From contig BCJJ01000023.1 of NCBI GenBank assembly GCA_039545355.1, forward strand, positions 497,362 to 561,361: DNA of 64,000 nt, in the 5' to 3' direction. A model generated the notes under the pieces. That model was given only the letters and a program-made list of their open reading frames with translations. It was not told the DNA's origin and did no database searches. The stretch is from Trichosporon coremiiforme (lineage: Eukaryota; Basidiomycota; Tremellomycetes; Trichosporonales; Trichosporonaceae). Made by a program: the position numbers and the translations under genes. Below, in pieces: positions 43,066-53,608 of this stretch (its first letter is position 1; every line of letters begins with the position of its first letter).

Positions 43066-43776
43066 ATGTCCGCCTCCGCTGCTGCGAATGGCGCCGCGAA
43101 CGGCGCGCGCAAGCTCCGCGTCGACATCACGTCCGACACGATCTGCCCCTTCTGTATCCTGGGCGTGCGGCAGCTGCAAGTAGCCGCCGAGAACTACAAG
43201 AAGACGCATCCTTCGGCGCCCGAGCTCGACATGCACTTCCACCCGTTCCAGCTCGGCGGCGAGGGCAAGTTCACCGAGAAGCCAGTCAACCGGCTCGAGT
43301 ACATGGCGAACAATTACGGGGCGGAGCGGTCCCGGGCCTTCGCCCAGAACTTCGACAGACAGTACAAGGCTCTCGGCCTGAATGGTTTCGCCTCAAATGC
43401 GCAGCTCGCATCCTCCCACCTCGGACACCGCCTGACTGCCTATGCCCAGGACAAGAGGCCCGAGGAGGCCGCCGGTGTCGCCTTCGACCTTATGAAGAAC
43501 TACCAGGTCGACGGACACTCACCGTCCGACCGCGATCGCCTCGCCCAGATTGCCGTCAACCGCGACCTCTTTCCCAACGAGCAGGCGGCCAAGGACTGGC
43601 TCAACGGAAACGAGAAGGACGCAGAGGTCCGGAAACAGTACAAGGACGCCATCGACAGTGGCATCACCGGCGTGCCGTTCTTCGTCTTTGACAAGAAGTA
43701 CGCCACGAGCGGAGCCGTCGGAGAGGACCAGTTCGAGAACATCATCGACCAGGTCGTCAAGAAGGAGAACTTGTAG
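43066..43776 (+). CDS. DsbA/FrnE-like thioredoxin-fold oxidoreductase
   Basis: A single exon encodes 236 aa. After a short Ala-rich lead comes RVDITSDTICPFCILGVRQL, a DsbA-like strand with a CPFC active site. A helical insertion follows, then GITGVPFFVFDKKYATSGAV, where the VP pair is the expected cis-Pro loop and the last part is the family's final strand-helix. FrnE-type members of this family act as thiol-disulphide oxidoreductases or 2-hydroxychromene-carboxylate-isomerase relatives. There is no signal peptide, so it is cytosolic or organellar. Confidence 0.88.
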   Translation: MSASAAANGAANGARKLRVDITSDTICPFCILGVRQLQVAAENYKKTHPSAPELDMHFHPFQLGGEGKFTEKPVNRLEYMANNYGAERSRAFAQNFDRQYKALGLNGFASNAQLASSHLGHRLTAYAQDKRPEEAAGVAFDLMKNYQVDGHSPSDRDRLAQIAVNRDLFPNEQAAKDWLNGNEKDAEVRKQYKDAIDSGITGVPFFVFDKKYATSGAVGEDQFENIIDQVVKKENL

Positions 43777-44145
43777 TTCTTAAGACAATGTATCTGAAGC
43801 CCCGAGCGGCGACCATCTAGAATCAACTGAAGCAGCAGATGCAGGGACGCGGGCCGTTGCGGACTGAAAGACTGGCGGACCATGCCTACGCCGAGAAATG
43901 ACGAGCCGGTCCCTGCGCCGTTGCGGTAATCTGATAGCACAGGCCCGGATGCCAAGGCACGTTTCGGCCGGCTTCGGCAACCTGGGCCATCTCGTTCCAG
44001 CAGCGCGGCCTGCAACTAACGCATCGTTCGCGTCTTATCTCTTCACACTACAGCTTAGCTTCCTCCACGTCGCCCTCCCAGCACCCACGCTCTGACCGGC
44101 ACACACTCTCCATCCTCGTCTCGTCCCCAACCGCCAACCAGCGCT
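43777..44145. promoter_or_regulatory. Spacer upstream of the DUF2470 gene
   Basis: 369 bp, becoming C/T-rich before the ATG at 44146. No named site. Confidence 0.4.
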
Positions 44146-44454
44146 ATGACCTTCTCCCCCGAGATCGTGTCCCACGCGACGACTCACATGAACGAGGACC
44201 ACGCCGACGGCAACCTGTACATCGTCCGCGCGTTCGCCGACGAGGGCGCCAAGTCAGCAACCATGACCTCTCTCGACGGTACCTCGGGCACTTGGTCGTA
44301 CGTCGGAGCCGATGGGTCGACGAAGGAGGCGACCGTACCCTGGCCCGCTGGCCCGATCTCCGAGCGCATGCAGATCCGCGTCCAGGTCGTGTCGCTGTAC
44401 AAGACGGCTTGTGCCAAGCTCGGGGTGAACGTGAAGACTCACCCGGAAAACTAA
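44146..44454 (+). CDS. DUF2470 domain protein
   Basis: A single exon encodes 102 aa that are almost entirely one DUF2470 domain. It begins IVSHATTHMNEDHADGNLYI, the conserved H-MN-DH pattern, and ends in a helix with RMQIRVQVVSLYKTACAK. In haem-binding HugZ-type and plant proteins the same domain sits at the C-terminus of a flavin-split-barrel. Here it stands alone. The His residues suggest a ligand or haem role; function is unknown. Confidence 0.85.
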   Translation: MTFSPEIVSHATTHMNEDHADGNLYIVRAFADEGAKSATMTSLDGTSGTWSYVGADGSTKEATVPWPAGPISERMQIRVQVVSLYKTACAKLGVNVKTHPEN

Positions 44455-44778
44455 GTTGTCTCTCCCGACAACGACTCCAGCGAGGGAAGGAGCATGCGAG
44501 ACAACGGTTCAGCCAGGACCTCCCAACTCACCGGGCGCGAGACATTCCGAGGACTCGGAACCCGACGCCGAGCATCCGAGGACGACACGATTCGGAAAGC
44601 AAACACTTTTGGAACACAGGTATATAGCATATAGTAGCACGTCATGCGAAGCAAACATAAACTAAGCACACTGATCGTCTTACACAGCAGTCTACGTCTG
44701 CACAGCACAGACCTCGCCGATGATTGCTGATCTCCCTCCTCTTCTCCCGGCCGCGGGCCGGACACAGAGCCCAGTCGT
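44455..44778. other. Convergent intergenic region
   Basis: 324 bp between two 3' ends. Nothing recognised. Confidence 0.4.
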
Positions 44779-47168
44779 TCAGTCCATACTGTCCAAGCTA
44801 TCGTCAGACTCAGACCGCTCGTCCTCGTTGACGTTGGGCTGCGGCTCGTCTCCGCTCTCCTCTCTCTCCTGCTGCTCCTCCACTCTCGCGCGCGTCTCCC
44901 GCTCATTCTGCCTCGCAATAACACCCCGTTGCGTCTTCACGTTCCCTGCGACTTTAACGGGTCGGCCGTCAGGCGTCTTCTCTGGCGCGAGATCGATACG
45001 GATCCGCTCGATCGCGGCCCAGATGCGTTTGTCCCATTCGAGCCATTCTGCGAGTGCCTTGATGTTAGCTAGAGTCTCACAATGGGAAAACGGCAGGTGC
45101 GCTTGAGCTCTTCGGAGCACTCTCGTTACGCTCGAGACTGGAACGCTCTCGCTGCGCTTGAGCCAACTCACCTCCTCCGCGCCGTCTCGTAATGTCGCCT
45201 CGGTCTCCCACGTATCCTGCTCTGGTGGCCATCCCTTCCACCGAACTCTGAACATCTTGCCCCGTTTCGCAACCACACGCTCAATCTCGTAGACGTCCTC
45301 GCCCTGCTCGCTGATCGCGCCATCGAGCGTGTCCTCCTCGGCGGTGGCCCACGGCGCCTCGCTCGAGTTGCCGACGTGCTTCTCCTCGGCGGCCCAGGCG
45401 GCATGGCTGCAGGTCTCCGTAACTTCCGGATCGTAGCGAGGCATCGGCAGGTCCGCAAACGACTTGAGTTTTGGTTTGCCTTTCCGCCGCCCCTCGCCCA
45501 GGTACGCGTTGACGTACCTGTGCGCCCAGCAGAGTGCGTTCTCGACGTCGAGGACGCGCATACCAGGGCGCAGGCCGTTCTCCCACTCGTGCGGCGGGTC
45601 CTGCCCCAGACGCGCGTAGTACTTGAACTGCTGCTCCGTGAGCCATTTCAGGCCTGCGTCCTCCATTTCCGCGTTCTCGATGCAGGGGCCAAAGATGCGC
45701 CTCAAGTAATTCCTGGACCCAGGACCGCAAGTCGCAAAGTCGCGATACAGCCAGGTGAAATTCGACGTGTCGTTCAGGAAGCAGAGAATGTTGAGGGACA
45801 GAAACCCGCCCAGTGTCGGGATCGTTTGGAGGACGTTGGACGCGTCGACGGCGAACCGGCACGACTTCAGCTGCGAAGGCAGGCCGCACTCCATCATTGC
45901 CATCACGAGCCGGAGCGACGCGGCAAAGTTGTATATGTTCTTGTCCCGGTTCCGGTTCAACGCTGGGTCGAAGTAGATTGTCGGCGGCACTAATTGGAAT
46001 CCGCCGAGGTAGATCTTCTTCTTCTGCTTGATACAGAGGTCGTGTAAAGCCTTCTCCATCGCGGGCAAGTCCTGTTCAAACGTCTTCCAAGACGGCACGC
46101 CGCCCGTGGCTGCATCGCAGACCGCAGCCCACGAGTCGGCGTTGTAAAACTGGCAGTAGAGAAATACGCGGATTGCCGTCAGCTCCTGGTCGACAGCCCA
46201 CAGCTACACGAGGCAAACTCACAGCACACCTCATCCACGGTCTGGTCGCCGTCGGCGATGATTTTGTCCCGCATCATGAGACTGCTCGGGTCCAGCTGCC
46301 GAAACACATTCCCGATGTGCACAGCGCTCATGGTCGGGTCCGTCGTGAGCTGGTCGCGCCGCACGCCAGCCTGACGGCGGTAGTACATCTCGTGCCGCTC
46401 CGCGCAGAAGCGGTAGAAGAGGTACACCCAGTGGTTGTCCACGACTACTGGGAGAGGCTTCTCGAACCCCTGCACATGCAGTTGCGAGTTCTCGTACTTG
46501 CGCGAATCGACTAGGCCGTCGGCGTGCGGCTCGGGCGTCGGCTCGCCGACGATGGTGGCTTCGGCTTCGGCTTCGTCACCCGAGTCGACGACTATGGCGG
46601 CGGACCCGGCGGGCTCCTCGTACGCCGACTCCGAATCGACTGTGACGGGAGCAACCTTGCGCTTCTTGGACGAAGAGGGAGTCGCGTTACTCTTTGAGGA
46701 CTTTGGTGTCACCTTTGGTGTCTGGGACGATCGCGACGTCCTCACTGCTCTCGTGGGACGCGGGGTCGTCTGCGGCGTAGACTGCACGGGTGTCCGCGTC
46801 GTTCGTGTCCGTTTCGGCGGCAGAGGGCTCTCGGGCTCACTCTCAGCTCCAAGACCTGCCTCGACGTCGACGTCGTCCTCGTCCATCGCCTCTTCCAGAC
46901 CTTCTTTGTTCTCCTCCTCATCCGACTCGTCGTCGTCATCTGCGGACTCATCGGTGATCTCGACCATGAGGGCATAGTTGACGGCCGGCCGGTGTCTTCC
47001 ACTCGTCCGCCTCGGTTCCTGATTCACTTCCACTGCGGCTTGTAGACTGCTCCGTCGCCTGTCCGTGTACTTGCGCTTCACCTCGGGCGAAGCGACCTTC
47101 CGGCGGGGCAGCTCAACCTCGAGCTTGAGCTTGACGGGGCTCTGCTCTGCTCTCCGTTTTGTGCGCAT
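44779..47168 (-). CDS. Chromodomain protein with 5-hmdU-DNA-kinase-type helical domain (HMUDK_hel / thymine pyrophosphorylase-like)
   Basis: Exons 46230-47168, 45172-46185 and 44779-45057 give 743 aa. Residues 1-235 are a disordered acidic/basic tail. Residues about 241-530 match the helical domain named for phage 5-hydroxymethyl-dU DNA kinases and the alpha-glutamyl/putrescinyl-thymine pyrophosphorylases. The family pattern runs in order: FYRFCAERHEMYYRRQAG, HIGNVFRQLD, IRVFLYCQFYN, TLGGFLSLNILCFLNDTSNF, GPGSRNYLRRIF, LKWLTEQQFKYYARLG. A chromodomain follows (about 608-651: DVYEIERVVAKRGKMFRVRW, then KGWPPEQDTWE), with Tyr, Trp and Trp at methyl-lysine cage positions. The family is predicted to act on modified bases in DNA; the fusion points to a chromatin-directed base modification or repair role. 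The second intron (114 nt) is in-frame and open, so a retained form is possible. Substrate unknown. Confidence 0.85.
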
Positions 47169-47642
47169 TGCAAGAACACGCAGCGGGTTATGCGTATGAT
47201 CCTAACGGCTAGGTGGTTAGCGGGTTAGTTTGGTGAAGTGATCAATGAGCAAGGGGAAACGCGAAAGTGCGAAGTCTGAACGGACGCACTTACCCCGCGA
47301 GCATCTGCTGGGCGTAGAGCCGATCTTATCTTGAAACGGAAGCCAGGCACGTCTCGTGACCAGCTGCGGGCTGGCCCTCCTTTTGCCTTTGTGCGCTGAA
47401 GAACGTGTACGTCTGCAGTGGTAACGGAATGCGTGTGTCTTTGTAGACTGTTACTTATCCGTGACTGTTGCTGCATGCATGATCTGTCAGGGCCGGTTTG
47501 ATGTGAGGGACGACAGCAGACGGCAAGTCACCGCAACCAGACGAAGTGCGGGGCACCGAAGACGGTCAGCCTCGGACACTGACGCAAGTTCACGTTCGAG
47601 TTGGCCCTCGGCACATCTCCGCATTACACTCCACCAGCAACC
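47169..47642. promoter_or_regulatory. Divergent promoter region
   Basis: 474 bp between the chromodomain gene (-) and the AGTRAP-like gene (+). No named site recognised. Confidence 0.4.
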
Positions 47643-48370
47643 ATGTCGTCGCCCATCATCCAGAGACTCGGGGGCCAGGACCCCGTCATGCTCGTGCGGA
47701 TTGCTGCGGTGAGTATGAACCCCGCGTGGGAACAGGGATGAACGCCGCGGGCTCCAAAGCTAACAGTAGGTAATCTCGCTCATGGCCGCGGGGACGAGGG
47801 ACTATGGCTACAACTTTGCTCTCTTCGTGAGTGTCTGCTCATCTCACTTATCTCTCCTCCGCCCTTTCCCTCCATTATCCTCATAGACCAATCCCCTGTA
47901 GTCGCTGCTACAGTCGCCGACCAGCTATTGCAAGCTGACGCCAGCTCTTCGGCCTCGTCTCCTTCGAGCTCCCCTCTACTGCATGCCTGCAGTTCTTCCT
48001 CTCAATCGTCCTCTTCAGCGGCGTGTTCGACATCATATTCATAATCGGCGGCATGCGGGGTGCCGACATCATTCTCGGCGTCATTCTCGCGCTGCTCAAG
48101 GCGCCGATCTACTTCTCCGGCCTGGCCGCCTTGCGCGACCGGGGCGGCGACCTGGCGTGGGCCAACCGCGGGTTCATGGGCAGCTTTGGCGGGTTCGCCG
48201 GCGGGCAGTCGCTTCCGACTACCCAGCCGGGACAGACGGGACCGCAGAACCGCCCGGCCAACGCGCCGTCGCCGCCCGGCTCGTTCCCCTCTGGCGGATA
48301 CCGCCTCGGCGGAGATGATGGACCCAGCCAGCAGCCCAAGGGCCGCGACGGGTACGAGGCCATCGCCTAA
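47643..48370 (+). CDS. AGTRAP-like four-helix membrane protein
   Basis: Exons 47643-47708, 47770-47826 and 47945-48370 give 182 aa. About four hydrophobic helices precede a cytosolic Gly/Pro-rich tail. The order matches angiotensin-II-receptor-associated protein (AGTRAP). There is FDII after the third helix, then a LLKAP helix start, LRDRGGDLAWANRGFMGSF in place of the animal YRERGGEL...GFLG, and a final DGYEAIA like its SAYQTI. Animal AGTRAP regulates a receptor absent from fungi, so a general membrane-trafficking role is likely (inference). Confidence 0.72.
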
Positions 48371-48448
48371 GCTTGGTAGATATTGTTACATGCAGAATGT
48401 GGGGTGCTCTACAATCGCCGGAGCCTAGAGGGCCGTCCGACGTCTATG

Positions 48449-49113
48449 TTACATGCCGCGGCTGCGCTCCATGGCCGCGCTCGCGTCGAGGACCTCGCGC
48501 ACGTCGCTCGAGCCCATGAAGTCGGCGTGGTCGAGCGTCTCGTCCTTGCCCTGCAGAACCTCGAGGGCAACGTTGTGCGACCCGCCGAGCGGGAGACCGT
48601 ACGGCGTCGCGTCCAGGAGGACGGGGTGGTGAGCCGTCTGATGTCAGCTTATCCTGCAGCGGTTAGCTTACCTCAGCAGCGAGCTTGACCTCCATCGTCT
48701 GCCGGAGGGGCACGGCGAGACCAAAGTTCTCGCGCTGCATCGTCGCGCGGCGCTGCGCCTGTGTCTCCTCCCACTGCTGTTAGCTGTAAGGAACAACAGG
48801 GAGCTCCCCATTGCGGCTGACTCCCGGTTGCCCCCAGGCTTCTACCGATTCCAGGTGCCAGACGCTGTTCCTAGCTCTCAATGCGACTGACTCACCTTCT
48901 CCAGACGCGCTTGGAGCGCGCTGACGTTTCCAGCGGCAACCTTCTGCGCCGCCGAGGAAGGTCCGTGGCGGAAAGCGTCGTGGACGCCGAGGACGGGGTG
49001 GTTGGTCGTCTGGGTCGACACCTCGTAGGTGTCGGCGGACGCGTTCACAGTCGGAGGCACAATGCGGTGAGACTGTTTATCAGCTTACGCCTTGCAGTGC
49101 GGGAGCTCACCAT
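48449..49113 (-). CDS. UMP1: Proteasome maturation factor Ump1/POMP
   Basis: Four exons (49111-49113, 48896-49072, 48672-48773, 48449-48637) give 156 aa; the first exon is the ATG alone. The protein begins MSHRIVPPTVN. HGPSSAAQKV and ALQARLEKWEETQ precede FGLAVPLRQTMEVKLA, the family's PL..ME segment. ALEVLQGKDETLDHADFM matches the LDVLRGNDETI...D motif near the C-terminus of POMP. Ump1 is a chaperone that is enclosed in and degraded by the newly made 20S proteasome. The call depends on exon joining; no single exon holds all motifs. Confidence 0.9.
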
Positions 49114-51138
49114 GGTCGTGTGTAGACTTGTTGTTGTTGCAACTGGACGCAGATACCGGCAACTACAGTCTGCATCAGCGGTTGCACCATGACGCGCCAG
49201 CGTCAGTGAGCGGACAGTGAGCGACAGCGTACGGTGGAGGCAGCCACGTGGCGGTTATAACGGCGTTAGTTGAGTGGCATCTGGGCTGAGTGAGAGTTAG
49301 AGTTGGCTGAGCAGGTTGGATCAGGGAGGGGGCGTGACCTTGCCCTTGGAGGGCTAGGGAAGAATGGGCCAGAGTGCAGTCAAGATTGGTCCGTGCGACC
49401 CAAGCCCTGTGCCCAGTCTATGCCAGCGTGCTCCAGCGAGCAGCGCACACCTGCCAGGCGGGGAAGGTACCGTGCATCTAATCCCACACGCCCATACGTT
49501 CCAGACACGCGCCCCCTGGCCCTTTGATTCCAGCCAGCCAGGAGCCACCATGCACCCATCAGCCAGCCGCCAGACTCCAGTCACCCAGCGTACGCAGCCT
49601 GCACTACCCAGCCAAGCTCACCCGCTATAGGTCAGCCAAGTCCGGCCAGCCCAGCCAGCCCGGCCAGCGTACGATCACATCCACCCACCGTCCCACCGTA
49701 CGCACCATACGCACCACACCACCCACCACCTGGCAACGTTCACTACACTGCATCCATTTCCCATCCACTCTTCCTCACTCTCCATCTTATCATCCCCGCC
49801 CCGATCCGCGCACCCCGCAGCTCACCAGCCCTCACGAAGCAAGCGGTGTCGCACAGGTGAGTCAGAGGGAAGGCCGCGACAGTGCAGCCGACGGGGGATG
49901 TGCCGGAACGCGAGTGCGTCTGTGTAGCCCCGCCCAGGCGCAGAGCGCAGGAGTGCATGCGGCGTGCGCAGGCGGGTGCTGGGTGCAGGAATTCAGTGGG
50001 CCAGCCAGGCTAGCCAGGCTACGCTCCGACTCCACTCCCACCGCCCCGTTCTATCTCCCAAGCGTGCCCGTACGCCCGTGGTACCGTCGACGGTTCACTG
50101 TACGCACGCACCGTATGCACCATAGGGCCAAAGGAACGGCACCGCACCAGCGACCACTGTCCCTCACCCTCCGGCCATCGTATCCACTCTTCCGGCCACT
50201 CCGCTGACGCTCAATCTTTCTTCCCTCTTTGCACATCGTCCATCCCGCACACTTCTTCCCCTTCCGTCGACTCCGCCGCCAACCCTCGTTCCGTCTGTGA
50301 CCCCCGCATCCATCGGCAGCAGTCTTCCTCCATTCATCTCTCCTTCATCCCGGGATTCGACTACGACGCACCTGTTACGCTGCAATTAGCGGATCCATTC
50401 GTTCCAATCTACTGAAGACCGACCCTTTCGAGTTTCAACCGTAGTGCATTGTCACCGCACGAGCTCGATCTCTCCGTCCTACACGCACGCGTCTAGCTCC
50501 TTGTACCACTGCTGGATCCGAGACCTCCCTTCAAGGTAAGTGCGAGTGTGCCCTACTCATGTCCCCGTTTGCAGCCGAGTGTGCAGGGACGCGACCGTGC
50601 ATCTTTCACTGCCTCGCAGCGCAGACCCAAGGATCGCCCCTGCACACACGAGGCGCAAGCGACATGGGGCCACTGGGGCCATAGGGGCCATACGGCGCAG
50701 CCATCAGTGTCCACTGGCGCCAGCGTACTGCTTTGCGTTCGCTGCGCACACTGGCCTGCCCGTGACTCGATTCTCCCTCTCCTGCTTTAAATTTGGAGGC
50801 TGACACACACCGCTCCCTCGACCCGTCCTCACTTGCACCATCAACCCGTTTCGACACTTTGTTCCTCCCCATCGCTCCAACACAACGCTCGCTTTCTGCA
50901 TATCCGGGATACTTGACGCCTCTTATCCCTGCACTTCCACCACTGCATCATCATCGACGACCGCTCCATCTGTGGCGACTACTCGACACCTGACATCCGA
51001 CTCACCTGCGTGACCGTTATTCGACCACGCCTTTACCGGGCGGTGCATAACACTTTCTGTCATCGTCGCTCCCCATATACGTCACCGGACCACGACCACG
51101 ACCTCTACCCCGACCGCATCTACCTGCAATTCGCTAAC
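49114..51138. other. 2-kb spacer, probably long leader/promoter of the casein kinase gene
   Basis: No gene is supported. The palindrome GCCACGTGGC lies at 49243-49252, near UMP1. CAGCC/GGCC-type short repeats run from about 49625 to 49672. The part 50,200-51,100 is C/T-rich like other leaders here, and AAGGTAAGT at about 50533-50541 could be the donor of a 5'-UTR intron. Confidence 0.45.
49243..49252. promoter_or_regulatory. GCCACGTGGC palindrome upstream of UMP1
   Basis: Perfect 10-bp palindrome with a CACGTG core, 130 bp before the UMP1 start codon. Confidence 0.4.
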
Positions 51139-52368
51139 ATGGCTTCCTCACATCAGTTTGCGTCCAGAATGACTTCCATGGACCTCCGTGTTGGCGGCAA
51201 GTACCGCATCGGCAAGAAGATTGGTAGTGGTTCTTTCGGTATGTCTCAAAGCGGGAAGAGGAGGAAGGGGGCGCGGAGACTCGTACCGTCAGCTGACACA
51301 CCCTCAGGTGACATCTACCTTGGTGTCAACATCGTTTCCGGTGAGGAGGTTGCCATCAAGCTCGAGTCCGTCAAGGCCAAGCACCCCCAGCTCGAGTACG
51401 AGTCCAAGGTCTACAAGTCTCTTGCCGGAGGTGTCGGCGTTCCCTTTGTCCGTTGGTACGGAACTGAGTGCGACTACAATGCCATGGTCCTCGATCTTCT
51501 GTGAGTGATTGGCGTATATCCTTGTTGGCGCATTGTTCGCTAACCCATGCGCAGTGGTCCTTCCCTCGAGGACCTGTTCAACTTCTGCAACCGCAAGTTC
51601 TCGCTCAAGACGGTCCTCCTTCTCGCCGACCAGCTGATCTCGCGTGTCGAGTACATTCACTCGCGCAACTTTATCCACCGTGACATCAAGCCCGACAACT
51701 TCCTGATGGGCATTGGCAAGCGCGGAAACCAGGTCAACGTTATTGACTTTGGTCTCGCCAAGAAGTACCGCGACCCCAAAACGCACCTCCACATCCCCTA
51801 CCGTGAGAACAAGAACCTCACCGGAACTGCCCGTTACACCTCGATCAACACCCACCTTGGTGTCGAGCAGTCCCGTCGTGACGACCTCGAGTCGCTCGGT
51901 TACGTCCTCATGTACTTCCTCCGTGGCCAGCTCCCTTGGCAGGGACTGAAGGCTGCCACCAAGAAGCAGAAGTACGACCGCATCATGGAGAAGAAGATGA
52001 CCACTCCCACCGACATCCTCTGCCGTGGATTCCCCAACGAGTTCGCCATCTACCTCAACTACTGCCGTTCGCTTCGCTTCGATGACAAGCCCGACTACTC
52101 GTACCTCCGCAAGCTCTTCCGCGACCTTTTCGTTCGCGAGGGTTTCCAGTACGACTACGTCTTCGACTGGTCCGTTCAGCCCCCCCAGAAGTCCTCGGAC
52201 AACTCTGCTGGCATGAACGACACGGACGCGCTCATGCAGGCCCAGCAGAAGCGCCGCATCGCCGCCGAGGCTCAGATGCCCGTGTCGCAGGACCCCAAGC
52301 TCGAGAGCCAGCGCCAGCTCCGCTCGCAGACGCGCAACATTGCCCGTGAGCAGTCTGGCTGGAACTAA
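51139..52368 (+). CDS. Casein kinase 1, Hrr25/CK1-delta type
   Basis: Exons 51139-51238, 51308-51500 and 51555-52368 give 368 aa. It has [13 protein letters not shown] (P-loop), VAIKLE (ATP Lys), [12 protein letters not shown] (catalytic loop), [11 protein letters not shown] (DFG) and [20 protein letters not shown], the CK1-specific activation segment, then the CK1 [22 protein letters not shown]1 phosphorylates primed substrates in DNA repair, ribosome biogenesis, meiosis and vesicle transport. The tail after the kinase core is short and Gln/Arg-rich ([11 protein letters not shown]) with no prenylation CC, so it is the soluble Hrr25/Hhp type and not the membrane Yck type. Confidence 0.95.
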
Positions 52369-53608
52369 GCGCTCGTTGTTCGTGCGATCCCGCCTTCCCG
52401 CAGCGGGTAGCGCGATTCCTGTTCCGTTCTTTCTTTGTTCGTTCTGAGAAGTGAGAAGGCGAAGGGTGACTGAAGATGGTGGATGGCAGCGGTTGTGGAT
52501 GTGTTAGGAGTCTTTCAGTTCGGCTCGCCATGGAATCTAGCAACTCAGTGGGGTTCGCTGCACCACTAGTGACGATTCCCCGGCATTGAAGCCCCGGTTA
52601 TGGCTCTCAACACACACTCCACGTACGACCCCTCCTCCTACTTTAACCATGTCTATGCGGTTTTCAATCGCACCGCTCTAGCTCGTCTTTCTATCTTACA
52701 ATTTTCCTCACATATCTCTTACGTTTTTCCGACCCCATCATCGCTCGTTTTAACACGACCTTCCCGATCCCCCCATCTCCGATAATCCCCCAACGCTATA
52801 CCCCCCATCATTCCCACACTGCAACTACCTCGAACAGTGTGCCGCACATTCCGTCGCTACGAAGCGGAGCCTCAACGCCCGCTCTCTACCACCGGCTGCC
52901 ATTCCTACCGCGCAGCTTAATCGCTCTCTCCGGATCGATCGACTTTGTCAGCGGCCAACCACGTCTGGCAATCTCGCACGACACGATCCTCCTACCTAAT
53001 TGTTTATAGTCCACATCACACCCCACACTCACCCTCACCTCATCCCCCCATCACGACATCACACCACACACACACATCAATTCTGAATCCCAACTTACGT
53101 CCTCCCGCCCGGCGCGCAAGCCAGGGCTACAAGATCCCCGCAAGCCCCCCTCGAATCAGGTATTAACACTGAACGGCCTCCAGAGCCATGTTCGTGTCGA
53201 TTCGAGTTTGGGCGCGGGAGGGCGCCACGTCCCACGCTGCTTCCACCACTTAACGATATGGCGACGTTTCCACGGAGTCGTTCGAATGGACTTCGACGTA
53301 GCCAGTTGACTTAGTTAATGTGATGCAAAGTTGGTGTAAAAACGAGTCGCTGCGGGCCAAAGAGAACCGCGTCGAGAGCCCATGTGTGTGTTGCATATTG
53401 TGACATGCAGATATTACCACGACTAGCTAGAGTAGTAGGAACAGGGCTCAGATCACAGTGTGCACAGGTCAGATTTCTTGGACGAACGAAGGGACGGAAG
53501 AGGGAAGCAGGCGTGTCTAGAGTAAGGAGGTAACGGCACGATAAGAGATGTGCACCGGGCTGGTTTCCGGCTAGAAGCCAGCCGGGAGCGAGCCGAAGCG
53601 TCATTCGT
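52369..53608. other. Convergent 1.2-kb spacer
   Basis: This lies between the 3' ends of the CK1 and BAP31-like genes. The middle (52,600-53,110) is strongly C/A/T-rich on the + strand, with CACACACA-like stretches near 53063-53078. A 61-codon frame at 52600-52785 has no support. Confidence 0.45.

Noticed and set aside
52600..52785. 61-codon ORF downstream of the CK1 gene
   Set aside because: Short, no domain, in C/T-rich DNA with several equal-length chance frames.
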